Counted from the stretch's first letter, positions 36,292-45,839 are shown. The stretch is DNA of 64,000 bases from Flavimaribacter sediminis (GCF_019492055.1 NZ_JAICBX010000003.1:620001-684000); one strand, 5' to 3'. The notes: a model not told the origin generated them from the letters alone. Numbers and translations are program-made.

Positions 36292-37203
36292 ATGGACTCA
36301 CTGACCAGAATTCGCGCTTTCATCGACGTCGTCGAGGCCGAGGGATTTTCCGCCGCCGCCCGCAAGAACGGTCGCTCGAAGGCGCTGCTTTCGAAATATG
36401 TCCGGGAACTGGAAGACGATCTCGGAGCCCTGCTTCTCAACCGGACCACCCGCCAGTTTTCCCTGACGGAAGCCGGCCACACCTATTACCGCACTGCCTC
36501 CGACATCTTGAAGGAGATCGACAACCTGGCGGATCTCGTGCGCGAGAACAACGCCGACCTCAAAGGCACGATCCGCATTTCCGCGCCACGCACCTTCACG
36601 GACGCGCAAGTCGGGCGCTGCATGGTGGAGTTTGCAAAGGCCAATCCCGAAATCAGGCTGGAAATAACCTCGGAAGACCGGTTCGTCGACCTTGTGGAAG
36701 AAGGCTTCGACGTCGCCATCCGCATTACCCGCCTGGCCGACTCCGGACTGATCGCCCGCAAACTGGCGCCGTTCCGGGTCTTCGTTTGCGCCAGTCCCGA
36801 CTTCATGGCCAGCCACCCGGATCTCAAGGAGCCGACCGATCTTGCACGGGTTCCCTGCATCACCGACACCAACACAAGATCGCTCAACAACTGGCAGTTC
36901 AAGGGCAAAAATGACGCGATGGTCTCGGTAACGGTGAAGGGTCCGATGGAAATCAATAGCCCGATGGCCAGTCTGGAGGCCGCAAGATCGGGGCTTGGCG
37001 TCGCCCTGTTGCCGGATTTCATCGCCTGGCCTGCAATCCGCAACGGCGAAATCGTGAGCCTGTTCGAAGACCGCCTTCAGGATGATTCCGGCATCTACGC
37101 GGTCTATCCGCACCGGCGCTACCTCCCGGCCAAGGTCCGCGCCTTCGTCGACTTCATGGCCGCCTGGTTCAAACAGAATCCAGGATGCCATGCGGCATTG
37201 TAA
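36292..37203 (+). CDS. LysR-family transcriptional regulator
   Basis: 303 residues starting MDSLTRIRAFIDVVEAEGFS, with helix-turn-helix AARKNGRSKALLSKYVRELE, then a LysR effector domain. It begins 2 bases after the amidase stop, so the two are co-transcribed. The regulator may control the divergent region at 35015-35053, but that site is about 1.2 kb upstream of its own gene. A longer frame from 36133 overlaps the amidase and is rejected. Confidence 0.92.
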   Translation: MDSLTRIRAFIDVVEAEGFSAAARKNGRSKALLSKYVRELEDDLGALLLNRTTRQFSLTEAGHTYYRTASDILKEIDNLADLVRENNADLKGTIRISAPRTFTDAQVGRCMVEFAKANPEIRLEITSEDRFVDLVEEGFDVAIRITRLADSGLIARKLAPFRVFVCASPDFMASHPDLKEPTDLARVPCITDTNTRSLNNWQFKGKNDAMVSVTVKGPMEINSPMASLEAARSGLGVALLPDFIAWPAIRNGEIVSLFEDRLQDDSGIYAVYPHRRYLPAKVRAFVDFMAAWFKQNPGCHAAL

Positions 37204-37312
37204 CAGGTGCATTCCTGCCGCAATCCGGGTAATATGGGGCAACCGATCAAACAACCGCCTCAATCGCCTGCCAGCACACAAGGATTGTCGATTCCGTGAA
37301 AGATCCGATCGC

Positions 37313-37948
37313 ATGAAGACGCTGATCACCGCAGGATGCCTCGCCCTTGCTTCCGCTTCAGCGGCGGCCGCCCATCCGCACGTCTTTGCGGAGGCCCGGC
37401 TTGAGGTGATCATCGACGACAAGGGCGGCGTCGACCAGCTGCGCCATGTGTGGCGCTTCGACGAACTGTTTTCCTCGACCGTGATGCTGGATTTCGACGC
37501 CAACGCCGATCTCGAGCTTGAAGACGACGAACTCGCGGAAGTCGGCACGGTGATCAAGGATTCACTGGCCGATTACAACTACTTCACCTTCGTGACGAAG
37601 GACGGCAAGGAAATCAGCGTCACGCCGCCCGATGTCATTCACGCCGATTTCCAGGACGGGCAATTGCTGCTCTTCTTCGCAGTCAAGCCGTCGGAAAAAA
37701 TGTCCCTGACGGGCGACATGTCCTTCGGGACCTACGATCCGACGATGTACACCGCGATAGAGTTCTTCAACGACGAGGACATGGTCGTCAAGGGAAACGC
37801 AGGCGCATGCAGTCGCAAGGTGATCAGGCCCGACGCCGACGAGATCATTTCGCAGAACCAGGACATGCTCACCGACGCCTTCTTCAACGATCCGGCGGGC
37901 AATGATTCCTCGAAATTCTTCGCCACCAGGCTTCAAATATCCTGCTGA
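37313..37948 (+). CDS. DUF1007-family periplasmic protein
   Basis: 211 residues with a clear signal peptide (MKTLITAGCLALASASAAAA) followed directly by HPHVF, the conserved metal-like motif at the mature N-terminus of DUF1007 proteins (COG3683). The mature protein is acidic. Its stop overlaps the start of the NicO gene by one base (TGATG), so they are translationally coupled. This pairing suggests a periplasmic metal-delivering partner of the permease. A remaining alternative is an unrelated envelope role. Confidence 0.83.
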   Translation: MKTLITAGCLALASASAAAAHPHVFAEARLEVIIDDKGGVDQLRHVWRFDELFSSTVMLDFDANADLELEDDELAEVGTVIKDSLADYNYFTFVTKDGKEISVTPPDVIHADFQDGQLLLFFAVKPSEKMSLTGDMSFGTYDPTMYTAIEFFNDEDMVVKGNAGACSRKVIRPDADEIISQNQDMLTDAFFNDPAGNDSSKFFATRLQISC

Positions 37949-38910
37949 TGTCTGACGGGCGCAAGACAGCGATCCTGATTTGCCTCGCCTGCGCGCTCGC
38001 TCTGGCGCTGTCCGACGCGGCGCTCGCTCAGTCGTCTCTCGGCATCGGCGCGGCGGAGCCCGCCATCAAGACGGATGGACTGTTCGGCTCAGTCATGAGC
38101 TGGATCAATACCCAGCAGCAGACATTCTACCGCTCGCTTTCGACGGCGCTCAAGGCCATGCGCGACGACCCGACGAAACTCTGGGTGCTCATCGGGCTGT
38201 CCTTCAGCTACGGCATCTTCCACGCTGCAGGCCCCGGGCACGGCAAGGCCGTGATCTCCTCCTATCTGATCGCCAATGAGCAGGCGCTGCGCCGCGGCGT
38301 TGCGATTTCCTTTCTCGCCGCAATCATGCAGGGGCTTGTCGCGATCGGCGTCGTGGGCGTCACCTATTTCGCGTTGCGCGGAAGCGGAATATCCATGACC
38401 GTTGCGACCTGGTGGCTCGAGATCGCCAGTTATGCGTTGATAGCAGGTTTCGGCGGCTGGCTGCTGTTTCGCAAATTGCGCCCGTCGCCGGCGCATGACG
38501 ATCATCACCATCACGTGGTTGGTCCCGATGGAGCATGCGCGACCTGCGGCCATTCCCATGCGCCGGATCCGGTCAAGCTCCAGTCAGCGGATTTTGATCT
38601 GCGCGGCGCCTGGTCGGCCATCGTCGCGATTGGTCTGAGGCCCTGTTCCGGCGCGCTGATCGTGCTGACGTTCGCGCTTCTGAACGGACTTTACCTTGGC
38701 GGGCTCCTGTCGGTCGCGTCCATGTCGATCGGAACCGCAATCACCGTCTCCATACTCGCCACCCTGGCCGTGACCGCCAAAGGGGTCGCCGTGCGTTTCG
38801 CAAGCACGGAATCGGCGGCCATGCGTGTCACCCACGTCATCGAGATCGCCGGCGCGGCGCTGGTTCTGATCCTCGGGCTCACACTGCTGACCGCCGCGCT
38901 CCAGGCCTAG
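37948..38910 (+). CDS. NicO-family nickel/cobalt transporter
   Basis: 320 residues with a signal-like N-terminus, about six transmembrane helices and the hallmark motif HAAGPGHGKAVISSY (residues about 92-106). A cytoplasmic/periplasmic His-rich loop (HDDHHHHVV, then CATCGHSH) lies at about 184-210. NicO/RcnA relatives move Ni2+ or Co2+, in either direction depending on subgroup. The coupling with DUF1007 and absence of an RcnR repressor leave uptake and efflux both open. Confidence 0.85.
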   Translation: MSDGRKTAILICLACALALALSDAALAQSSLGIGAAEPAIKTDGLFGSVMSWINTQQQTFYRSLSTALKAMRDDPTKLWVLIGLSFSYGIFHAAGPGHGKAVISSYLIANEQALRRGVAISFLAAIMQGLVAIGVVGVTYFALRGSGISMTVATWWLEIASYALIAGFGGWLLFRKLRPSPAHDDHHHHVVGPDGACATCGHSHAPDPVKLQSADFDLRGAWSAIVAIGLRPCSGALIVLTFALLNGLYLGGLLSVASMSIGTAITVSILATLAVTAKGVAVRFASTESAAMRVTHVIEIAGAALVLILGLTLLTAALQA

Positions 38911-39034
38911 GCGTTTTCGTGCGCCTGCCCGACGGCACGACCTTCGGCGCCGTCCTTCTAGCCGCAAGGTCAATTATCGCGTATTGCTCCTTCCTGAACG
39001 GCTACGCCGCATCGACACCTAGGAGGAGAATACT

Positions 39035-40075
39035 TTGAGCGACGCCAACAAGATCCTGCTGCCGACATCTCTCGTCGGTTCCTACGCCATGCCGCAATGG
39101 CTGATTAACCGCGACAAGCTTGCAGGCCGGTTTCCGCCGCGCACCCGCGCCAGGGAATTGTGGCGAGTCGACCCAGAATTTCTGGAAGAGGCCCAGAACG
39201 ACGCGACGCTGCTCGCCATTCGCGATCAGGAGCGCGCCGGTCTGGACATCATTACCGACGGCGAGCAGCGCCGGGAAAGCTATTCCAACCGCTTCGCAAC
39301 CGCGCTTGAAGGCGTCGACATCGACAATCCGGGAACGGCGCTCGACCGCTCCGGCCATCCCAATCCGGTGCCGCGCGTGGTCGGAAAAATCCGCCGCAAG
39401 CACGCCGTCGAGGTCGAGGACGTGAAATTCCTGCGCGCCAACACCGACCGCCGCATCAAGATCACCGTGCCTGGCCCCTACACCATGTCGCAGCAGGCGC
39501 AGAATGATTTCTACGACAGCGAAGCCGAGATGGCGATGGACTACGCCGCCGCCGTCAACGAGGAAGTTCGCGACCTGTTCGAAGCCGGCGCCGACATCGT
39601 ACAGCTCGACGAGCCCTACATGCAGGCGCGGCCGCAGACGGCCGAAGAATACGGACTGGACGCGTTGAACCGGGCGCTTGACGGCGTCACGGGCGAGACC
39701 GCCGTGCATATCTGCTTCGGCTATGCGGCGATCATCCACGAACGTCCGGAAGGCTATTCCTTCCTGCCGCAGTTTTCAGCCTGCAAATGCAACGCCGTCT
39801 CGATCGAAACAGCCCAGTCCAACCTGGATTGCAGTGTGCTGGAAACGCTGCCTGACAAGACGATCATCCTCGGCGTGCTTGATCTCTCCGACATGACCGT
39901 TGAAACGCCAGACGTGGTCGCCGAACGCATTCGCAAGGGATTGAAGCATCATCCGGCGGACAAGATCGTCGTCGCGCCTGACTGCGGACTGAAATACCTG
40001 CCGCGCGACATCGCCTACGGCAAAATGAAGGCCATGGCCGACGGCGCCGCGATCGTCAGGAAAGAGCTGCAGTAA
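39035..40075 (+). CDS. MetE C-terminal-type methyltransferase (core-MetE)
   Basis: 346 residues, equal to the catalytic C-terminal barrel of cobalamin-independent methionine synthase without its N-terminal domain. Zinc ligands are recognisable as H225 and C227 (VHICFGYA) and C317 (PDCGLKYLP). Start is a TTG with a strong AGGAGGAG site. Members transfer methyl groups to homocysteine or related thiols; methyl donor and acceptor are not certain, as the normal folate-binding N-terminal half is missing. Confidence 0.85.
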   Translation: MSDANKILLPTSLVGSYAMPQWLINRDKLAGRFPPRTRARELWRVDPEFLEEAQNDATLLAIRDQERAGLDIITDGEQRRESYSNRFATALEGVDIDNPGTALDRSGHPNPVPRVVGKIRRKHAVEVEDVKFLRANTDRRIKITVPGPYTMSQQAQNDFYDSEAEMAMDYAAAVNEEVRDLFEAGADIVQLDEPYMQARPQTAEEYGLDALNRALDGVTGETAVHICFGYAAIIHERPEGYSFLPQFSACKCNAVSIETAQSNLDCSVLETLPDKTIILGVLDLSDMTVETPDVVAERIRKGLKHHPADKIVVAPDCGLKYLPRDIAYGKMKAMADGAAIVRKELQ

Positions 40076-40086
40076 CCAGCGAACGT

Positions 40087-40308
40087 TCAGCCTTCATCCG
40101 GGTCGCCGTCATGGCGCTGCTTGTAAAGTCCGCGCAGCCAGAAGACGGCGAAGAAGGCGAGCACGCATAGCACTGCGATCACGATGGCGAGCCAGGGTGA
40201 GATTTCGCCGAGAAACAGCATGATCTGCGGCATGAAGTAGAACAGGCCGAAGGCCCCCGCGAGGATGATCGCCGCCGCAATCGCGGAAGCGCGGTCATTC
40301 CTGGTCAT
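40087..40308 (-). CDS. Small membrane protein, two helices
   Basis: 73 residues: MTRNDRASA, then helix one (AAAIILAGAFGLFYFMPQIML), a short loop and helix two (WLAIVIAVLCVLAFFAVFWL), with a charged C-terminal tail. It overlaps the upstream acetyltransferase gene by 14 bases. Function is unknown. It may be a small subunit or adaptor in the inner membrane. Confidence 0.6.
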   Translation of the reverse strand: MTRNDRASAIAAAIILAGAFGLFYFMPQIMLFLGEISPWLAIVIAVLCVLAFFAVFWLRGLYKQRHDGDPDEG

Positions 40309-40993
40309 TGGACTTCCTTTTTGGTCTCAACTCTTCAAGTCTTCGGATCTGCCTGCCCTCACTATCGAAATTCGCAGGATCGAGCCATTGCTCGAACGCG
40401 TTGCGAAGAACCGGCCACTCGCCGTCGATGATCGAGAACCAGGCGGTGTCGCGGTTTTTGCCCTTGACCACGGCGGCCTGCCGGAAAACGCCTTCCGGCG
40501 TCATGCCGAAACGCAGCGCCGCGCGTTTCGAAGGCCCGTTCGCGTTGTCGCATTTCCATTCGAAGCGTCGATAGCCGAGCGTATCGAACACATGGCGCGC
40601 AAACAGGAAAAAGGCTTCGGTCGTGACCGGCGTTCGGGCGATCATGCTGCTCCAGTAGATATGGCCGATCTCGATGACGCCCATACCTTCTGTGATCCGC
40701 ATCAGGGTCTGGCGGCCGCCGACGACCCCTTTCTCCCTGTCGATCACGACGAAGTAAAGCGGATCGTCGCTTGCCTGCGCGGTGTCCAGCCAGGGTTGGA
40801 AATCGGCGCGGGAGGACGGCGGAACCTCCGGCAGGTAGGTAAAGCGCGCGGCCGCGTCGTCGACCGTCGCGGCAGAAAACAGGCCGTCTCCATGCCTGGC
40901 CGCCGACAGCGGCTCCAGTCGGGCGAAGCGGCCTTCCAGCGCCTTGCGTTCAGGCCGGGGACAACCGGTCCAGTGTTCGAGATTTCGTGCCAT
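40295..40993 (-). CDS. GNAT-family N-acetyltransferase (RimJ/RimL-like)
   Basis: 232 residues. The N-terminal RFARLEPLSAARHGDGLF, the central VVGGRQTLMRITEGMGVIEIGHIYW and the RRFEWKCDNANGPSKRAALRFGM segments follow the RimJ/RimL acetyltransferase pattern, including the N-x-x-S-x-x-A-x-x-x-G-F-like acetyl-CoA motif. The acceptor is unknown. Its end overlaps the small membrane protein gene, suggesting co-transcription. Confidence 0.88.
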   Translation of the reverse strand: MARNLEHWTGCPRPERKALEGRFARLEPLSAARHGDGLFSAATVDDAAARFTYLPEVPPSSRADFQPWLDTAQASDDPLYFVVIDREKGVVGGRQTLMRITEGMGVIEIGHIYWSSMIARTPVTTEAFFLFARHVFDTLGYRRFEWKCDNANGPSKRAALRFGMTPEGVFRQAAVVKGKNRDTAWFSIIDGEWPVLRNAFEQWLDPANFDSEGRQIRRLEELRPKRKSNDQE

Positions 40994-41096
40994 TGCGCCC
41001 GATCTGCATGTTTACGGATATCCATCTACAGGTTAGAGCAGGTCGTGACCAGATCGAACAGGTCACGGATCGACCATTGCTATCCGGGAGAGAGAC

Positions 41097-42266
41097 TTGA
41101 AAACCGTTGCGGCCTTCGACCGTCTGGGAGAGGAAAACGCCTTCGCCGTTCTTGCCCGCGCTGCAGCCCTGCAGGCTTCGGGCCGGGACATCATCAATCT
41201 TGGCATCGGCCAACCGGACTTCAAGACGCCGGCGCATATCGTCGAGGCGGCCGTAAAGGCGCTGCGCGACGGTCAGCATGGCTATACGCCCGCAAACGGG
41301 CTGCAGGCTACCCGCGAAGCCGTCGTCCGCCGAACCCTGACCACGACCGGCGTCGAGGTCCCGGCGGATCGCGTTATGATCATGCCTGGCGGCAAGCCGA
41401 CCATGTTTGCGGCGATCATCATGTTTGGCGAGCCGGGCGCCGAAATCCTTTATCCCGACCCCGGCTTTCCGATCTATCGGTCGATGATCGACTATACGGG
41501 CGCGACGGCCGTGCCGGTGCCGATCCGCGAGGAAAACGGTTTCGCCTTCTCCGCAGAGGAAACCCTGTCGCTGATCACCGACCGCACGCGGTTGCTGATC
41601 ATCAATTCGCCCGCCAATCCCACGGGCGGCGTGACACCCCGCGCCGAGATCGAGAAGCTGGTTGCGGGTCTTGAAAAATTCCCCGGCGTCGCGATCCTCT
41701 CCGACGAGATCTACGACGTGATGACCTATGACGGCGAAACGCATACGTCGCTGTTGACCTTTCCGGAGATCCGCGACCGGCTGATCGTCCTCAACGGCTG
41801 GTCCAAGACCTGGGCGATGACCGGATGGCGCATGGGCTGGTCGATCTGGCCGGACGGGCTTTACGACAATGTGCGCAAGCTGGCGGTCAACTGCTGGTCT
41901 TGCGTCAATGCGCCGAGCCAGTTCGCCGGCGTTTCGGCGATCGACGGACCGCAGGACGAGGTCGACGCGATGATCGCCTCCTTCGACCGGCGCCGCAGAC
42001 TGGTGACCGAAAAGCTTGAAGGCGTAAAGGGCGTGAGCTGCATCCTGCCCAAGGGCGCTTTCTACGCCTTCGCCAATATTCGCGACACCGGATGGAAATC
42101 CAGGAAACTGGCCTCGGCCCTGCTTGAGGAGACCGGCGTCGCCACCGTTGGCGGTCCGGATTTCGGCACATTGGGAGAAGGCTACATCCGCCTCTCCTGC
42201 GCCGCTTCCGACGATGACATCGCCGCCGCGATCGAGCGGATCGACCGGTTTCTCAACCCGGCGTGA
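41097..42266 (+). CDS. PLP-dependent class I/II aminotransferase
   Basis: 389 residues. K237 in SKTWAMTGWRMGW is the pyridoxal phosphate lysine; SPANPTGG and the D203-x-x-Y pair (LSDEIYD) are family signatures of fold type I aspartate-aminotransferase-like enzymes. Start is a TTG after GGGAGAG. Substrate remains open; aspartate, aromatic or branched-chain acids are all possible. Convergent with dctM, 18 bases apart. Confidence 0.9.
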   Translation: MKTVAAFDRLGEENAFAVLARAAALQASGRDIINLGIGQPDFKTPAHIVEAAVKALRDGQHGYTPANGLQATREAVVRRTLTTTGVEVPADRVMIMPGGKPTMFAAIIMFGEPGAEILYPDPGFPIYRSMIDYTGATAVPVPIREENGFAFSAEETLSLITDRTRLLIINSPANPTGGVTPRAEIEKLVAGLEKFPGVAILSDEIYDVMTYDGETHTSLLTFPEIRDRLIVLNGWSKTWAMTGWRMGWSIWPDGLYDNVRKLAVNCWSCVNAPSQFAGVSAIDGPQDEVDAMIASFDRRRRLVTEKLEGVKGVSCILPKGAFYAFANIRDTGWKSRKLASALLEETGVATVGGPDFGTLGEGYIRLSCAASDDDIAAAIERIDRFLNPA

Positions 42267-42284
42267 AACCGAACCGGCCGCCGC

Positions 42285-43901
42285 CTACCGCGTGACGATC
42301 TCCGGCCCCATCAGCGCATAGGGCAGCGTGGTCGAAAGCGCCGGCAGATAAGTCACGAGGATCAGGAAGACGAACAGCACGGCGACGAACGGAAGCGCCG
42401 CCTTGACCACCTGCATCAGGCTCATCCCCGTTATGCCTGACGTGACGAAGAGGTTGAGCCCGATTGGCGGCGTGATCATGCCGATTTCCATGTTCACAAC
42501 CATGATGATGCCCAGATGCACCGGATCCACGCCAAGTTCCATGGCGATGGGGAAGACAACCGGCGCCACGATCAGCAAAAGGCCCGACGGCTCCATGAAC
42601 TGACCGCCGATCAGAAGCAGCACGTTGACGGCGATCAGGAAGGTGAACCAGTTGAAGCCGATCCCGATCATCGTTTCCGCAATCGACTGAGGAATCCGCT
42701 CTCCGGTCAGCACATGGGCGAACAGCAGCGCGTTGACGATGATGAACATCAGCATGATGGTCGTGCGCGAGGCGTCGACCATGACCTTGCGGGTTTCCTC
42801 GTTGAAGAAGGCGCGCAGGAAATTGCGTCCCATCAGGCCAAAATTGCGTCCCCAGACCGGAAATCCCGCTGTGAGATAGGACGGTAAGGCGGAAACGCCG
42901 CCGGTTCCCCGCCATAGTGCATAGGCGATGGTGATGGCGACGGACAGGATCACCCCGACCCAGAAGCGGTGGGCAAGCGTCACGGTTTCGGAATCGGCGG
43001 TCGCGAAGAATGACAGTATCATCCAGACGAAGAAGAAGGCGAGGCCATAGACGGTCGCCGAAAAGCCGACGCGCCGACTGTCGGAATCGGTTTCCGAAAC
43101 CCAGGGGATTCCCTTCATCGGACCCATGTCGCGATAGATGAAGATCGCCACGAAGAAGGCGTAGACGGCGGCCACCGCCGCCGCTTCGGTCGGCGTGAAG
43201 ACACCGCCATAGATGCCGCCGAGAATGATGATGATCAGGAACATGCCCCAGCCGGCCTGTTTTCCGCCCTCGACCAGTTCGTGCACGCCCTTCCAGGGCT
43301 CGGCCGGCAGGTTCTTGTAGCGGGCCATGACATAGATCGCGATCATCAGCATCAGACCGGCGACGATGCCCGGAATGACGCCGGCCAGAAACATCCGGCC
43401 AACCGAAACATCGGTCGCGGCCGAATAGACGACCATCACGATCGACGGCGGAATGAGGATGCCGAGCGTGCCCGCATTGGCGATCACGCCAGAGGCGAAC
43501 TCCTTCGAGTAACCGACCTGGCGCATGCCGGCGATGGCGATCGTGCCGATTGCGACCACGGTGGCGGGCGACGATCCCGATAGCGCCGCAAACAGCATGC
43601 AGGCCAGCACGCTCGCCATGGCCAGCCCGCCGCGAAAACTGCCAACGGCCGCGATCGCGAAGCGGATGATCCGGTTGGCGACGCCTCCGGTCGACATGAA
43701 GGCGGAGGCGAGAACGAAGAATGGAATGGCCAGCAGCGTGTAGTTCTGCGACGCCGTGAAGAGCTGCAGCGCCACGGACGACATGGAGTCGGCCGAGAAG
43801 AAGGCGATGATCAGGATGGAAGACAGCCCCAGGGCCACGGCGACGGGAACGCCGAGAAACAGCAGGACGAGAACGAGGATGAAGAGAATGGCTGCGGTCA
43901 T
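42285..43901 (-). CDS. dctM: TRAP transporter large permease (DctM) with insertion
   Basis: 538 residues, about 100 longer than usual. The N-terminal half (VALGLSSILIIAFF, GIPPSIVMVVYS-type segments) and the C-terminal half (PPIGLNLFVTSGITG) are normal DctM. Between them, after a hydrophilic stretch (SETDSDSRRVGFS), lies an extra segment with two predicted helices (residues about 275-400). Part of a TRAP system that uses ion gradients to import carboxylates delivered by DctP. It lies 6 bases after dctQ. Confidence 0.93.
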   Translation of the reverse strand: MTAAILFILVLVLLFLGVPVAVALGLSSILIIAFFSADSMSSVALQLFTASQNYTLLAIPFFVLASAFMSTGGVANRIIRFAIAAVGSFRGGLAMASVLACMLFAALSGSSPATVVAIGTIAIAGMRQVGYSKEFASGVIANAGTLGILIPPSIVMVVYSAATDVSVGRMFLAGVIPGIVAGLMLMIAIYVMARYKNLPAEPWKGVHELVEGGKQAGWGMFLIIIILGGIYGGVFTPTEAAAVAAVYAFFVAIFIYRDMGPMKGIPWVSETDSDSRRVGFSATVYGLAFFFVWMILSFFATADSETVTLAHRFWVGVILSVAITIAYALWRGTGGVSALPSYLTAGFPVWGRNFGLMGRNFLRAFFNEETRKVMVDASRTTIMLMFIIVNALLFAHVLTGERIPQSIAETMIGIGFNWFTFLIAVNVLLLIGGQFMEPSGLLLIVAPVVFPIAMELGVDPVHLGIIMVVNMEIGMITPPIGLNLFVTSGITGMSLMQVVKAALPFVAVLFVFLILVTYLPALSTTLPYALMGPEIVTR

Positions 43902-43907
43902 CTCGAA

Positions 43908-44588
43908 TCAGTCCTTCAGCACGTTGCGGTTTTCAGCGACGAGATCTTCCGCCTCGTGTCCGGCGATGATCAGGTCGCGTTCGCCCGTCCATATCTGGAT
44001 CATCGCCTGAAGGCCGCGGAATGCGAGAAGCGCGAGACCGACCGGCAGAATGAGATAGGCGATCCAGCGCTGGATCCGGTCCTGCAGTCCGAAGGTTTCC
44101 TGCATCCATTCCGGATAACGCAGATCATCGAGACCGATGCCGATCTGGAACATGCGGTTCCAGTAAAAGATGGCTCCGCCCTTGGTGTCGGCGCCGAACA
44201 GATTCAGCCACGACGCCCACAGCAGGGTGATCGCATAGGCAAACACGCAAAACGCGCCGAACAGCGCGGCGACGCGGAAAAGCCGCGCGGGAAACAACCG
44301 GATCACCGCATCGACGCCGAGATGCAAGCCGGCGCGCGCGCCATAGCTCATACCGAAAAGAATCATCCATGCGAACAGGATGCGGGTGAATTCAAGCGCC
44401 CCGCCCCACCCGGAATTGAAGCCGTAACGCGCAATGACCTGGGAGAAGGAGACAATGGTGATAAGCGCCAGCAGCACCGCCAGCACATTTTCCTCGAAAC
44501 GAGCGATCGCTTCAGGATTAGCCCGTTCGACAAGAAAAAATATCACGACGACGAGCGCCATGATCCCGTAAATAATGAATTCCCCCAT
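43908..44588 (-). CDS. dctQ: TRAP transporter small permease (DctQ)
   Basis: 226 residues with four main hydrophobic helices (LVVVIFFLV, ALITIVSFSQVIARY, MILFGMSYGARAGLHLG, AYAITLLWASWLNL). ARAGLHLGVDAVIRLFP is the family's central motif. It bridges DctP and DctM in the inner membrane. A long acidic C-terminal tail is somewhat unusual. Confidence 0.92.
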   Translation of the reverse strand: MGEFIIYGIMALVVVIFFLVERANPEAIARFEENVLAVLLALITIVSFSQVIARYGFNSGWGGALEFTRILFAWMILFGMSYGARAGLHLGVDAVIRLFPARLFRVAALFGAFCVFAYAITLLWASWLNLFGADTKGGAIFYWNRMFQIGIGLDDLRYPEWMQETFGLQDRIQRWIAYLILPVGLALLAFRGLQAMIQIWTGERDLIIAGHEAEDLVAENRNVLKD

Positions 44589-44657
44589 TTCGCCCTCCCC
44601 GTGACGAAGTCTTGGATGCCCGCAATCACGCGGGCATCCGGTTTATCCGGTGAACAA

Positions 44658-45659
44658 TCAGCTGCTTGAGTTGGAATCCACAGCAGCCTGGATGACATCT
44701 TCACCAATGTCGTCCTTGAACTGGTCCCAGACGGGTCTCATCGTTTCGACCCAGACCTTGCGCTGCTCGGGCGTAAGCTCGCGAATTTCGCCACCCGCGG
44801 CGATGATGCCCTGCTTGGCCTGCTCATTGATTTCAGTTGCTTGGGCGTTGGCCTTCCGCACTTCTTCGGCGAAGATCGTCACGAACTGCTCGCGAACATC
44901 CTGAGGCAGGCTGTCCAGCCAGTCGGTCGAGGTGATCGCGAGATAGGTGAGAAGCTGGTGGTTGGTCTCGGTGACGCCATCCTGCACTTCAAAGAACTTC
45001 TGCTTGTAGATGTTGGACCACGTGTTCTCCTGACCGTCCACAACGCCGGTCTGCAATGCGCCGTAAACTTCCTTGAAAGCGAGTTTCTGGGCGGAGGCGT
45101 CCATCGCCTCGATCATGGCGACCGCGACGTCCGATGTCTGAACGCGGAACTTCAGGCCATGCGCGTCTTCCGGCGTCAGAAGCGGCTTGTTCGCCGAAAA
45201 ATGCTTCAGGCCGTTATAGATATAGCCAAGACCGGTATAGCCCTTGTCCTCGACAGCGCCGAGCATCTCCTGTCCGACCGGGCCTTCCGTGAAGTTGTTG
45301 ACTGCATCCATGGAAGAGAACAGGAACGGTAGGTCAAAGAGACGATACTTCTTTGTATAGGCCTCGAACTTGGAAAGCGAAGGCGCGGCGACCTGAACGT
45401 CGCCAAGCAGCAGGGCTTCCATCACCTTGTCGTCGTCGAACAGCGTGGAGTTCGCATAGACCTCCATGCAGGCCTTGCCGTTCATTTCTTCATTGATGCG
45501 CGCCGCAATCGCGTTGGCGGCGTCGCCCTTGGGATGGCCGCTGTCAGCAGTCACGTGGCTGAACTTGATGACGATTTCGCCATCGTCGCAGGCAGCCATC
45601 GCCTGACCTGCCGATGCGAAGAGTGCGATTGCCGAAACGGCGCCGAGTAATTTCTTCAT
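44658..45659 (-). CDS. dctP: TRAP transporter solute-binding protein (DctP)
   Basis: 333 residues with a signal peptide (MKKLLGAVSAIALFASAGQAMA) and a DctP-family fold. LKFRVQTSDVAVAMI contains the conserved Arg that grips a ligand carboxylate, and ALQTGVVDGQENTWSNI is the family hallmark. It captures an organic acid in the periplasm. It heads dctPQM and is preceded by a predicted sigma-54 promoter at 45840-45856. It could bind C4-dicarboxylates or sugar acids; the KDPG aldolase nearby hints at the latter. Confidence 0.94.
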   Translation of the reverse strand: MKKLLGAVSAIALFASAGQAMAACDDGEIVIKFSHVTADSGHPKGDAANAIAARINEEMNGKACMEVYANSTLFDDDKVMEALLLGDVQVAAPSLSKFEAYTKKYRLFDLPFLFSSMDAVNNFTEGPVGQEMLGAVEDKGYTGLGYIYNGLKHFSANKPLLTPEDAHGLKFRVQTSDVAVAMIEAMDASAQKLAFKEVYGALQTGVVDGQENTWSNIYKQKFFEVQDGVTETNHQLLTYLAITSTDWLDSLPQDVREQFVTIFAEEVRKANAQATEINEQAKQGIIAAGGEIRELTPEQRKVWVETMRPVWDQFKDDIGEDVIQAAVDSNSSS

Positions 45660-45694
45660 AGTCTCCTCCAGAGAGCCCTGGCTCTTGCTGTTAG

Positions 45695-45714
45695 CGAACG
45701 GCTTTGGCCGTTCG
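45695..45714 (-). other. Hairpin in the dctP leader
   Basis: A perfect 8-bp stem CGAACGGC/GCCGTTCG with a 4-base loop lies about 35 bases ahead of the dctP start, inside the predicted 170-base leader, just upstream of the GGAGGAG ribosome-binding site. There is no U-tract, so it is not a terminator; a role in mRNA stability or translation is possible. Confidence 0.5.
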
Positions 45715-45839
45715 ACTTCATTTGCTCATCCGGCTCGGGGCCGGCTCGATACGTCATGCTGTTTCAGGGATGCGCTTCGATCTTCAGTGTCGATACGAAA
45801 CTGCCCCTCCCGAAAGACAACGTGCCGTCGCCACATCTT

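Noticed and set aside
38931-38954. Hairpin GACGGC/GCCGTC after the NicO gene as a terminator
   Set aside because: Only six paired bases, a 12-base loop and no T-run, so not convincing.
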